Part shown: one piece after another, positions 27,109 to 35,229 of the stretch
Position numbering within the stretch: position 1 is the stretch's first letter
Layout: every line of letters starts with the position of its first letter
DNA from: Spirochaetes bacterium ADurb.Bin218
Lineage (GTDB): Bacteria; Spirochaetota; UBA4802; UBA5550
Assembly: GCA_002069965.1 (NCBI GenBank)
Contig: MWCI01000023.1
Coordinates: 1-44,803 of the forward strand
DNA: 44,803 nt
Direction: 5' to 3'
The notes under the pieces: model-generated
Told to the model about the DNA's origin: nothing
Seen by the model: the letters and a program-made list of their open reading frames with translations, nothing else
Database searches by the model: none
Made by a program: the position numbers and the translations under genes

Positions 27109-28101
27109 ATGAAGCGATTAAACACAATTTTTATAACCTTTATGGTTGCTCTTGCTTTCTTTGTTGCCTGTAAGGATTCAAAATCTACAAGCATCAAAAT
27201 AGGGATATCTAAAATAGTCTCCCATCCAGCTCTTGATTCTGTGGAGAAAGGGATTCAGGATGAACTGAAAGAGGAGGGTTTTACAAATATCACCTATGAT
27301 CTACAGAATGCCAATGGAGAGCTATCAACCGCTGCTTCAATTGCTCAAAAATTCAAAGCCGACAAGGTTGATATTGCTGTGGGCATTGCCACACCAACAT
27401 CTCAGGCTCTTTATAACACACTGAAGGATAGTGTTATTATATATTCTGCAGTAACAGATCCAGTTGATGCAGGCCTTGTAAAATCCTACAAAGCAGGAGA
27501 AAAAAACATAGCAGGCGTTTCTGATATGACCCCTGTTAAAGATCAGATTGCCTTCCTGAAAAAGATAAAGGATATAAAAAGGCTTGGCCATATATATGCA
27601 AGCCACGAGGCTAACGCTGTAGCTCTTGCCAAAGTAGCAAAAGAAGCTTGCAAGGAGCTTGGGATTGAATTTGTAGAAACAACAGTAACCAATTCATCTG
27701 AGGTAAAGCAGGCAGCACAGACAATAGCAGACAGAGTTGATGCCTTCTATCTCAGCACAGATAACACTGTAATATCTGCAATAGCTGCTGTTGCTGATGT
27801 TGCAAAGGCAAAAAAGATCCCTATAATGTCAGCGGATCCCAGCTCTGCAGAAAAATTTGAAGTCCTTGCAGCATGGGGATTTGACTACTACAAGATGGGA
27901 AGAGCCACAGGAAAGTTAATTGGCAGAATCCTTAAAGGTGAAAAACCAGAAAACATTCCTACAATTTTTATGACAGATCCATCAGATGTAGATCTGCTGA
28001 TAAATCTTGATGTAGCAAAAAGACTTAACATAAACATTGCTGATGATATTAAAAAGAAAGCAAGCCGTATAATCGAAAACGGTAAACTGATTAAGAAATA
28101 A
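27109..28101 (+). CDS. TrpX-type ABC transporter substrate-binding lipoprotein
   Basis: A 330-residue lipoprotein (lipobox FVAC, lipidated Cys21) of the ABC_sub_bind family (PF04392). IGISKIVSHPALDSVEKGI at the start of the mature domain is typical, as are IYSAVTDPVDAGLV, GVSDMTPVKDQIAFL and the C-terminal WGFDYYKMGRATGKLIGRI. Relatives bind tryptophan or other hydrophobic amino acids in streptococci and spirochaetes. Unusually, no permease or ATPase gene follows; a terminator ends the unit at once. The partner genes may lie elsewhere. RBS GAGGT stands before ATG 27109; a TTGACT 50 bases upstream may be its -35 box. Confidence 0.88.
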   Translation: MKRLNTIFITFMVALAFFVACKDSKSTSIKIGISKIVSHPALDSVEKGIQDELKEEGFTNITYDLQNANGELSTAASIAQKFKADKVDIAVGIATPTSQALYNTLKDSVIIYSAVTDPVDAGLVKSYKAGEKNIAGVSDMTPVKDQIAFLKKIKDIKRLGHIYASHEANAVALAKVAKEACKELGIEFVETTVTNSSEVKQAAQTIADRVDAFYLSTDNTVISAIAAVADVAKAKKIPIMSADPSSAEKFEVLAAWGFDYYKMGRATGKLIGRILKGEKPENIPTIFMTDPSDVDLLINLDVAKRLNINIADDIKKKASRIIENGKLIKK

Positions 28102-28111
28102 TAACAAAAGA

Positions 28112-28132
28112 CCGGCAACTCTTTGTTGCCGG
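28112..28132 (+). terminator. Hairpin terminator after the binding-protein gene
   Basis: CCGGCAAC, a 5-base loop and GTTGCCGG, a GC-rich 8-base stem 11 bases after the stop, followed by an AT-rich tract. Confidence 0.75.
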
Positions 28133-28161
28133 CATTCCTTAATTTTACAAAAAGGCTTCTA

Positions 28162-29004
28162 ATGGATATAAAGAGTTGCTATAACATTTTAAAAATATCT
28201 CCTGAGTCAACAGATGAAGAGGTTGCAAAGGCCTTCAGAATTATGGCTTTAAAATATCATCCAGATAAAAACCCAGATAAAAGAGAATGGGCAAATGAAC
28301 AGATGATAATTCTAAATCAAGCCTATTCCACAATTATGAGCCACAGGTTTAAATCCAATGGCTCACAGGATAGCAGCAATTCTTATGAAGAGAAGCCCAC
28401 ACAGAACAAAAGATCTGATTTCGCATCCGCAAAAATCAATAAAAAAGCTGATAGAGATTATCTCATAAACAAATTTGTGGAAGTGAGAGAAACAGCAAAA
28501 GATGCCATGTATGTTTACTTTCAGTATTCACTTTACAATTTTCATCGCAGAGATGAAATTGGCAATAGAAAGATATATGAAAAGATGATCTACACCTTAA
28601 GAAAGGCTTACCATTCAATACAAAAGCTTTCTGAGATGACAGATGATAAAGAGCTCCTGGAGCATTTTGATGTCTTTGGCAAGCTTATATTTGATTTCTA
28701 TCGCGCATCTGAATGTGTAAATATAATAGACTCATATAAAGATGAATATGAAGTCCTTGCATACAGAATATATAGAAAGGGCGATGATTACCTCCATAGG
28801 GCTCACAAGGAGCTCTTTTTTGACAGGCACAACAGAGGCTATATTGACAAAAAAAGAATCGCTCCAGATATCTTAGAGGCAGAAAACTGTTTTAAACAGA
28901 CCATCAAGGTCTATTCAAAATCAACGTGGACTGTGGAATCAAAGATTAAGCTTGAATATATACAATCCCTAAAAGCCTATGTAAGCCTTTTCTTTACTAA
29001 ATAA
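28162..29004 (+). CDS. J-domain protein (type III DnaJ-like)
   Basis: A 280-residue cytoplasmic co-chaperone-like protein. Residues 4-60 are a J domain with the essential HPD at 33-35 (LKYHPDKNPDK), which stimulates Hsp70 ATPase. There is no Gly/Phe region, zinc finger or DnaJ C-terminal domain. Residues 80-280 are helical, charged and rich in Tyr, with no family I recognise, so the client is unknown. A TTG upstream at 28123 is in frame but sits in the preceding terminator; ATG 28162 with AAGG six bases before it is chosen. The alr gene follows after 87 bases with its own promoter-like site. Confidence 0.85.
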   Translation: MDIKSCYNILKISPESTDEEVAKAFRIMALKYHPDKNPDKREWANEQMIILNQAYSTIMSHRFKSNGSQDSSNSYEEKPTQNKRSDFASAKINKKADRDYLINKFVEVRETAKDAMYVYFQYSLYNFHRRDEIGNRKIYEKMIYTLRKAYHSIQKLSEMTDDKELLEHFDVFGKLIFDFYRASECVNIIDSYKDEYEVLAYRIYRKGDDYLHRAHKELFFDRHNRGYIDKKRIAPDILEAENCFKQTIKVYSKSTWTVESKIKLEYIQSLKAYVSLFFTK

Positions 29005-29033
29005 AAATTCCAATCTTTAAAAATTTTTTCAAA

Positions 29034-29063
29034 TTGACATAAGCCTCAAATATATGAAATTAT
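29034..29063 (+). promoter_or_regulatory. Candidate alr promoter
   Basis: TTGACA (29034-29039), an 18-base spacer and AATTAT (29058-29063), 28 bases before the GTG start of alr. The -10 box is weak. Confidence 0.4.
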
Positions 29064-29091
29064 CCACAATCTCTTAAAAGAGGTCATCTTA

Positions 29092-30249
29092 GTGGAAAAA
29101 CCAGATTCTCCAACCTATTGTGAAATAGATCTCTCTGCCTTTTCAAATAATCTAAAAGAGATAAGAAGGCTCATCCCCGATCATACAAAAATCATGGCTG
29201 TTGTAAAGGCAAATGCCTATGGCCATGGCTCAGTTATAATTGCAAAAGAAGCACAAAGTGCTGGAGCAGAGTTTTTGGCTGTTGCTCGACTGAATGAGGC
29301 TATGCTGTTGCGCAATGGCGGTATTACTCTGCCTATTCTGCTCTTTGACGATTCAGCAATGCACAGTGCAGAAATTTATATAGATCAAAACATACGCCCT
29401 TCAGTTAGTTCCATGGAAGAGGCTATTCTCTTTTCAAAAAGCGCAACTCAATATGGCAAACCAATCAAGATTCACATAAAGATTGATACAGGTATGGGTC
29501 GCCTTGGCTTTTTAAGCGATGAACTCAGCCATAAAGAACCAGGCACCCTTGCAAGGACCATAGCAGAGATCAGCAATCTTCCAAACATAAAAATAGAGGG
29601 GATATATTCTCACTTTGCTACATCCGATGAAAAAGATAAAAAATATGCAAACACTCAGCTTGCAATTTTTAAAAAGCTCATAGCTCAACTAAATGAGCTT
29701 TTACCCTATAAGCCATTATACCACATGGCAAATAGTGGAGCCATAATAGATATACCAGAATCTCATCTGGACATGGTTAGACCCGGGATATCCATCTATG
29801 GTATATATCCATCGCAAGATGTGTGCAAGGATAAAATAGATCTTCACCCTGTAATGAGCATAAAATCAAAAATAGTTCACCTCAAAAAAGTTAAGCCCAA
29901 TTTTAAAATAAGCTATGGATGCACCTTCACAACAAAAAGAGATAGCATAATTGCAACAGTGCCCGTTGGATATGCGGATGGCTTCCCCAGAAGCCTTTCC
30001 TCAAAGGGCGAGATGATTGTTCGCGGGCAGAGAGCTCCAGTTATCGGAAGAGTTTGTATGGATCTAACGATGATTGATGTTACAGATATTGAAGGAGTTT
30101 CCCTCTATGACGAGGTCGTTGTTATGGGGAGGCAAGATAGTGAAGAAATTACAGCTGATGAAATAGCCTCAAAGTGCAATACCATAAGCTATGAAATTCT
30201 GACATCAATCTCACCAAGGGTTACAAGAATATTTTTGAAAAAAAGTTGA
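29092..30249 (+). CDS. alr: Alanine racemase
   Basis: PLP enzyme interconverting L- and D-alanine for peptidoglycan, 385 residues. The PLP lysine is Lys39 in MAVVKANAYGHG; the TIM-barrel N-terminal domain contains IHIKIDTGMGRLGF and the beta domain has SYGCTF with the catalytic Tyr, IATVPVGYADGFPR and VCMDLTMIDVT. The start is GTG 29092, with GAGGT eight bases upstream. The small DUF493 gene follows after 43 bases. Length and motifs are standard. Confidence 0.95.
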   Translation: MEKPDSPTYCEIDLSAFSNNLKEIRRLIPDHTKIMAVVKANAYGHGSVIIAKEAQSAGAEFLAVARLNEAMLLRNGGITLPILLFDDSAMHSAEIYIDQNIRPSVSSMEEAILFSKSATQYGKPIKIHIKIDTGMGRLGFLSDELSHKEPGTLARTIAEISNLPNIKIEGIYSHFATSDEKDKKYANTQLAIFKKLIAQLNELLPYKPLYHMANSGAIIDIPESHLDMVRPGISIYGIYPSQDVCKDKIDLHPVMSIKSKIVHLKKVKPNFKISYGCTFTTKRDSIIATVPVGYADGFPRSLSSKGEMIVRGQRAPVIGRVCMDLTMIDVTDIEGVSLYDEVVVMGRQDSEEITADEIASKCNTISYEILTSISPRVTRIFLKKS

Positions 30250-30292
30250 CAGTAAAAAGCATAATTTCTCTCTTACAGAAGAGGTGCTTAAT

Positions 30293-30562
30293 ATGATTCA
30301 ATCAGGAATGCAAAAAAAGGAAATTCAATATCCATCGGAAATAATTTTTAAATCTATATTCCGCAATAAACCATACACTATTGATTCAATAAGGACAATT
30401 CTCTCTGAAAATTCCATAGAGCAGGGAAATGTTTCTGCAAAGGAAAGCTCCGGTGGAAAATTTATATCTTACACAATCTCCGGAATATTCTATTCAGAAG
30501 AAAATCTAAATTCTATTTGCAACCAGATTTCAATGCTTGAGGGATTTATGGCTATATTTTAG
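30293..30562 (+). CDS. DUF493 / YbeD-like small protein
   Basis: An 89-residue cytoplasmic protein with the ferredoxin-like ACT-related fold of DUF493 (E. coli YbeD). Conserved features are the early strand QYPSEIIFKSIF, the central KESSGGKFISYTISGIF that corresponds to the family's R-x-S-x-x-G-K-Y-x-S motif, and the final helix-strand. A GTG at 30284 is open, but ATG 30293 has GAGG eight bases ahead and is preferred. Its TAG stop directly abuts the stop of the converging flavoprotein gene. Function in the family is not well defined. Confidence 0.75.
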   Translation: MIQSGMQKKEIQYPSEIIFKSIFRNKPYTIDSIRTILSENSIEQGNVSAKESSGGKFISYTISGIFYSEENLNSICNQISMLEGFMAIF

Positions 30563-31774
30563 CTACTGGCTCATCCCTGCTATTGCCCCTGTGCTCCAGG
30601 CAAACTGAAGATTAAATCCACCACTGTCTCCATCGATATCCAGGATCTCCCCTGTAAGATATAAGTTCTTTATAATCCTTGATTCCATTGTTAGAGGGTT
30701 AACCTCATCAACTGCAACTCCCCCTGCAGCAACAACAGCCTCATCAAAACCTCGGCATTTTCCCACTGGTGCAATAAAGCCCTTCAGCAGCTGTGCAATT
30801 TTTTGAAGATCCTTAGTTACCTCAAAATTTTTATTTAACGGATCAAAGCCACCGCAGGCAAGCAATGTATCTGGCATCCTCTCCTTTAATATCCCAAGGA
30901 GTGAAAATCCAATTGATTTCTGGGGATCTGCAGTAACCACCGCCAACAGAGATTGTAACTCCTCAACAGAAAGCTCAGGGAAAAAATCAAACTCAATGAA
31001 AGAGTGCTCTCCCTTAAGGCTAATCTCATTTACCCATCTGGAAATCTTCAAAGAGGCAGGTCCAGATATGCCATAGGCGGTAAAAAGAACCTCACCATAG
31101 GACTCAGCAATCGCCCTATTATCGTAAAGCACCCTTAATCTGCAATCCCATTTAATGCCCTGAAGTTTATGTAATGACTTTAGTTTAATATTTATTGGGG
31201 TTATAGAGGGGAATGGCTCAACAATACTATGTCCAAGGGATGCAACCAGGTCATAAACATTTTTTGCAGCTCCAAGTTGAGGATAGGCACAGCTTCCACA
31301 GGCAATTATAACAGAATCAAATACAAACTCTTCCATACCGGCTGTAATAACTTTAAAACCTGACCTGAGGGGGATAATTTTATCAATACGCCTATGGAGT
31401 TTTATATCCACAGAATTTTTTATTAGCTCATATTCAAAGAATTTAATAATTGTAGAGGATTGCAAAGAGGCAGGAAAAAGCTTTCCTTCTTCCTCTTCTA
31501 TAAAGGGCACACCTAAATCTCTAAAAAAATCTTCAGTTTGAAGAAGTCCAAATCTCTCAAAAACCTTTGCTACAAAATCCTTATTACCTCCATGATATCT
31601 ATCTGGAGATATATTTACATTAGAAATATTACATCTGCCATTCCCAGTGGCCAGTAACTTTCTTCCAATTTTTTTCTGCTTTTCGAAGATAGTAACATCA
31701 CAACTCCGTGAGGCAATAGATGCTGCCATTAGCCCAGATGCTCCTGCTCCAATAACTGCCACCTTCTTTTTCAT
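30563..31774 (-). CDS. HI0933-family FAD-dependent oxidoreductase (BaiN-like)
   Basis: A 403-residue cytoplasmic flavoprotein of the HI0933/YhiN/BaiN family (PF03486). The dinucleotide-binding motif VAVIGAGASGLMAA spans residues 5-18, followed by the family signature KIGRKLLATGNGRCNISN and, near the C-terminus, AAGGVAVDEVNPLTMESR and LTGEILDIDGDSGGFNLQ. Such proteins carry FAD; the physiological substrate is generally unknown, though BaiN acts on bile acids in gut clostridia. It is the last gene of a minus-strand group after a flippase-like protein and a lipoprotein. Confidence 0.9.
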   Translation of the reverse strand: MKKKVAVIGAGASGLMAASIASRSCDVTIFEKQKKIGRKLLATGNGRCNISNVNISPDRYHGGNKDFVAKVFERFGLLQTEDFFRDLGVPFIEEEEGKLFPASLQSSTIIKFFEYELIKNSVDIKLHRRIDKIIPLRSGFKVITAGMEEFVFDSVIIACGSCAYPQLGAAKNVYDLVASLGHSIVEPFPSITPINIKLKSLHKLQGIKWDCRLRVLYDNRAIAESYGEVLFTAYGISGPASLKISRWVNEISLKGEHSFIEFDFFPELSVEELQSLLAVVTADPQKSIGFSLLGILKERMPDTLLACGGFDPLNKNFEVTKDLQKIAQLLKGFIAPVGKCRGFDEAVVAAGGVAVDEVNPLTMESRIIKNLYLTGEILDIDGDSGGFNLQFAWSTGAIAGMSQ

Positions 31775-31794
31775 CGAAACTTATAAACAAACCT

Positions 31795-32319
31795 CTATTT
31801 TCTTATAGCCTGCCAGTTATCCTGTGTGCCAGCGTATCTATAATATCCACGAATAATTTTTCTGTCTTTTGATATAATACCATAAAATTCCTGAGTAAAA
31901 AAATCTGTTCCACCATATTTTATAAGCTCTTCCCTTGTTGTAATTGAGCGAATAAAGTAAATCTTATCCTCATTAACTCTCAAACTTTTTAGAGGCTGCG
32001 GAACTCCATTTCCCCAGTTATAAAATTTTATCGTTCCATAAAAAGCGCCATCTTTTATGCCAATAAATATTTCCCCTTTATAACCAGACATCGTTATTTC
32101 AAAAGATCCTGTATAATACTCTGGATGGGAAATACCGCTTCCATTAATATCATTTCCTTTTATAATCTCAGTAGTTTTTTCACGAGCTTTTTCATCTTCA
32201 CCCTTTTCTTCTGTTATAATTATATTCTCTTCATTTAAAGGTTTAGCGACATCTTTAAGGGGCCTGCCTGCACAGGAGCAAAGCAATAAAAATGATACTA
32301 TAACATACAAATATCTCAT
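31795..32319 (-). CDS. Predicted lipoprotein of unknown function
   Basis: A 174-residue predicted lipoprotein: signal YLYVIVSFLLL, lipobox LCSC, lipidated Cys16. Residues 20-65 are a charged linker (EEKGEDEKAREK). Residues 70-174 form a beta-rich domain with YTGSFEITMSGYKGEIFIGI and GTIKFYNWGNG, like a small beta barrel or jelly roll, ending in IIRGYYRYAGT. I do not recognise a family. ATG 32319 with AGGGG eight or so bases upstream. It lies between the flippase-like gene and the HI0933 gene, 21 and 20 bases from each, so all three are co-transcribed. Confidence 0.7.
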   Translation of the reverse strand: MRYLYVIVSFLLLCSCAGRPLKDVAKPLNEENIIITEEKGEDEKAREKTTEIIKGNDINGSGISHPEYYTGSFEITMSGYKGEIFIGIKDGAFYGTIKFYNWGNGVPQPLKSLRVNEDKIYFIRSITTREELIKYGGTDFFTQEFYGIISKDRKIIRGYYRYAGTQDNWQAIRK

Positions 32320-32340
32320 AGATTACCCCTAAATTCATTT

Positions 32341-33363
32341 TTACTTATTATCGTCTGGAGCAACCTCTTTCTTTATTAGCCCTGCGTAGAAAAGAAGCGC
32401 AATGCCTATGCCTGCCCATATAAAAGTTCTAAACCTCCTTATAATGCCAACAGAAAAGCCTATAACAGGATCATGACCGAGAAGCTTCAAAGCCAAGGAA
32501 TAAGAGCCTTCACTTGTGCCAATATTTGCAGGAACAAAAAATAGCGCACTTGTTGCAATAAATCCAAAGATATAGACAAATAAGGCCTCTGAGAGAGCAA
32601 GATTAGTTGCAGGAGCTATAAATTTTACTATTAGATATATTTCAAGAGAGCAGGAAATAATTATAGCAAAATAATGTATGGAAAGGGAAATATAAAACTG
32701 CCTCACAGTGTTATCGCTGCTGAATATATATGAAATCTCATCATCAGTTTTTTTAATTTTTTGCCTTAGAGAATCAGTGACAAATCTTGATTTTATAAAA
32801 GGCGGAAGCTTTTCTACCAGAGATATAATTATGCCTTTGTGATGATTTTTTAAGATGCGAACCATAAAGAGAAGAAGAATGATAAAAAAAAGCAAAAGTC
32901 CCAAAAAGGCAAGAAGGTTGTTGAAAAACTTATCTCTAAAAACAAAAAGACCAGCAAGCATCCCGGTCAAAACCATAAGAAGGTTTGAAACAGTATGAAT
33001 TAGTCGATCAAGGACAACTGTCGCAAGGCCAATTCTCAGAGGTAAAATATCCCTTACATATATAGCCTTTAATGGCTCACCTGCAACTGCACCCATAGCA
33101 TTTATCGATGATGTAGCATCACCGGCAATCCTTGCCAGAACAAATTTATAAAATTGATTATCAGGGATTGGATGATTCACCAGAACTCTCCAGGCATAGG
33201 CCAAAAAAATATTGCTAAAAATAAAAATTGAGCAAATTATAAAGAAACCACCCCATCCAATAGCTTTTATATATTGAAGAGTGGTGGTTATCCCCATCTT
33301 TTTGAACAAAAAAATTAAAATGGCAAAGCCCACTGCTAAAAAAATATATTTAGAGATTTTCAT
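32341..33363 (-). CDS. Flippase-like integral membrane protein (LPG synthase TM / UPF0104)
   Basis: A 340-residue protein with about eight membrane helices, of the lysylphosphatidylglycerol-synthase membrane-domain family (PF03706, YbhN-like). Hallmarks are the RIAGDATSSINAMGAVAGEP loop, FVPANIGTSEGSYSLAL (a conserved P-x-x-x-G-x-x-E/D-G pattern), and the basic C-terminal RRFRTFIWAGIG. Only the membrane domain is present: there is no aminoacyl-transferase domain, so it may move lipids or isoprenoid-linked sugars rather than synthesise a lipid. RBS AAAGG is ahead of ATG 33363. It follows the phosphatase gene by 24 bases. Confidence 0.85.
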   Translation of the reverse strand: MKISKYIFLAVGFAILIFLFKKMGITTTLQYIKAIGWGGFFIICSIFIFSNIFLAYAWRVLVNHPIPDNQFYKFVLARIAGDATSSINAMGAVAGEPLKAIYVRDILPLRIGLATVVLDRLIHTVSNLLMVLTGMLAGLFVFRDKFFNNLLAFLGLLLFFIILLLFMVRILKNHHKGIIISLVEKLPPFIKSRFVTDSLRQKIKKTDDEISYIFSSDNTVRQFYISLSIHYFAIIISCSLEIYLIVKFIAPATNLALSEALFVYIFGFIATSALFFVPANIGTSEGSYSLALKLLGHDPVIGFSVGIIRRFRTFIWAGIGIALLFYAGLIKKEVAPDDNK

Positions 33364-33387
33364 GTTTAACCTTTAAAAATTTTAAAT

Positions 33388-35109
33388 TCAAAGACGGATG
33401 AGAAGCAAGGTAAGATCATCTGCCAGGCTTAAATCCCTTGAAACTTCTCTTATCTCATTTCTAATTCTATTTAATATTATCTCTTCTGTGTCATCAAAAA
33501 ATTTTATAATAATATCTGCAAGCTTAAAAAAGCCTCTGTCAACATCAAGATCATCCCCACCAAGAGCCTCAGCAATTCCATCTGTAAAAAGAACAAGAAG
33601 ATCCCCATTATTATAGTAGATCTCCCTTTGCTCAAAAAAAACATCTTCAAATATTCCCAGAGGCTTGCCTGATGTCTTTAATCTTAAAATATCACCGCTT
33701 TTTTTTATAAGCATCTGATCATTATGGCCAGCAGAAGAAAACAAGATGCGCTTGTCATATTGATATATAATTGCACAAAAAGCAGTGGTAAACATTCCCA
33801 TCTCTGATTCTGCTATTATTAATTTGTTTGCCTGAGTAAAAAGATCAACTGGATTGCAGCAACTCTTTTGCTCCATCCTCAGGATATGCTTTACACTACC
33901 TGTATACAGCGCAGCAGGAATGCCTTTTCCAGCAACATCTGCTATCAAAAAGCCTGCAATATCATCGCGTATCCTATAATAATCAAAAAAATCACCACCA
34001 ACAACCCTTGCAGGTTCATAAAGAATTGATATAGCAATATCGCCTATATGCCTTGGTATTTTTGTTAAGTTTCTTCTTTGAATTTCAGAGGCAATTTTCA
34101 GTTCCTCTTCAATTTTTTTCCTCTTTTCTTCTCTTCTTCTTATAGAGTAGTTCTTATAAATCTCAGTAACGTGATTAATTATTGATAATAAAACATTTAT
34201 CTCAAAGCTGTCAAAGGTTCTGTGATTTTTTTTATCTGTAAGGTTAAGGACACCTACAATCTGCCCTTCAAAATACAGAGGTATAGATACAAATGAGTCT
34301 GAGCCATAACCTCTACCTTTTGACTTTATATGGTCAGGCAATTCTTCATTTATATTGCGGACATTCAGGATCTTCCCTGTTTTGAAAACATAAGCAGCAA
34401 CTGAATCATCATCTATTATAAGATTTTCCGGTAAGTCTTTTCCATAAGAAGCAAGCAATTCCAGATGTTTTTTTACTGTGTTATAGAAAACAAGAGATGC
34501 TCGTTCTACATTAAGAGATGAAGCAACTATAGCAAGAACTCTTTTAAAAAAATCTGCCTCACTTGAGGAAAACACTGCAGCGCTGGAGAGCTCATAAAGG
34601 GCATTGAGCTCTTCAATTCTCTTCTTCAGACTATTATAAAGAATTCTGTTTGTAATAGCTCCTGCTGCTTCCATTACAATAAGCTCAAGTATATTTTTAT
34701 CTTCTTCCGAATATAATTCATACGCTCTTGCAGTTAAAAGCACACCGGAAAATTTGTTATTGCTATACAGAGGAGTCCCCAGAATATTAAAGGATCTGCC
34801 GCTGGAAATGAGATTGTTTATAATCATACTATCTTTTGTTTGCAAAACCTCCTCTGCTATATATTGAAAATCAAAGAGATTAAGATTCTGCAAATATTCC
34901 TTTTCCTCTCTGGAAGTAAATCTTTCCATGATTAGCTTATTATTATTCAAAAGAAATATCATAGAAAAATCTGAATTGCAGAGAGATAGAGAAAGCCTCC
35001 CGAGTGATTCATATAGAAGATCAATATCCTTCTCAGGTGAAAGTTCATCATGGATGAAGGCTATCAGGTTTATATCTATTAAAGATTTTGGATCCAATTT
35101 ACTGTCCAA
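33388..35109 (-). CDS. GAF-GAF-SpoIIE PP2C-type serine phosphatase
   Basis: A 573-residue soluble signalling protein. Residues about 30-155 and 185-320 are two GAF domains. A short coiled linker (RRREEKRKKIEEELKIASE) leads to a SpoIIE/RsbU phosphatase at 350-573. The metal ligands are in VVGGDFFDYYRI, IADVAGKGIPAAL, LFTDGIAEAL and DDLTLLL, all intact, so it should be active. It likely dephosphorylates a STAS protein in response to a small ligand, possibly the one at 16527-16889. No ATG is suitable: TTG 35109 has AGAGAGG seven bases upstream, and that site is inside a hairpin (35117-35135). Confidence 0.88.
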   Translation of the reverse strand: MDSKLDPKSLIDINLIAFIHDELSPEKDIDLLYESLGRLSLSLCNSDFSMIFLLNNNKLIMERFTSREEKEYLQNLNLFDFQYIAEEVLQTKDSMIINNLISSGRSFNILGTPLYSNNKFSGVLLTARAYELYSEEDKNILELIVMEAAGAITNRILYNSLKKRIEELNALYELSSAAVFSSSEADFFKRVLAIVASSLNVERASLVFYNTVKKHLELLASYGKDLPENLIIDDDSVAAYVFKTGKILNVRNINEELPDHIKSKGRGYGSDSFVSIPLYFEGQIVGVLNLTDKKNHRTFDSFEINVLLSIINHVTEIYKNYSIRRREEKRKKIEEELKIASEIQRRNLTKIPRHIGDIAISILYEPARVVGGDFFDYYRIRDDIAGFLIADVAGKGIPAALYTGSVKHILRMEQKSCCNPVDLFTQANKLIIAESEMGMFTTAFCAIIYQYDKRILFSSAGHNDQMLIKKSGDILRLKTSGKPLGIFEDVFFEQREIYYNNGDLLVLFTDGIAEALGGDDLDVDRGFFKLADIIIKFFDDTEEIILNRIRNEIREVSRDLSLADDLTLLLIRL

Positions 35110-35116
35110 TAGAAAA

Positions 35117-35135
35117 ACCTCTCTAAGATAGAGGT
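35117..35135 (-). promoter_or_regulatory. Hairpin sequestering the ribosome-binding site of the SpoIIE phosphatase gene
   Basis: On the minus strand ACCTCT, a 7-base loop and AGAGGT form a 6-base stem. The right arm is the SD sequence (GAGAGGT) of the TTG-started gene, followed by TTTTTC. It could be a translational switch or a leader terminator. Confidence 0.5.
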
Positions 35136-35229
35136 ATATTGTTTTAATTATTAATAAAAGAAATATACTAAAATTTTTCTGGAAAGAGATAAAAAAAGAT
35201 GAAAAATTTCAAAATAAAGCAAAAAATTT

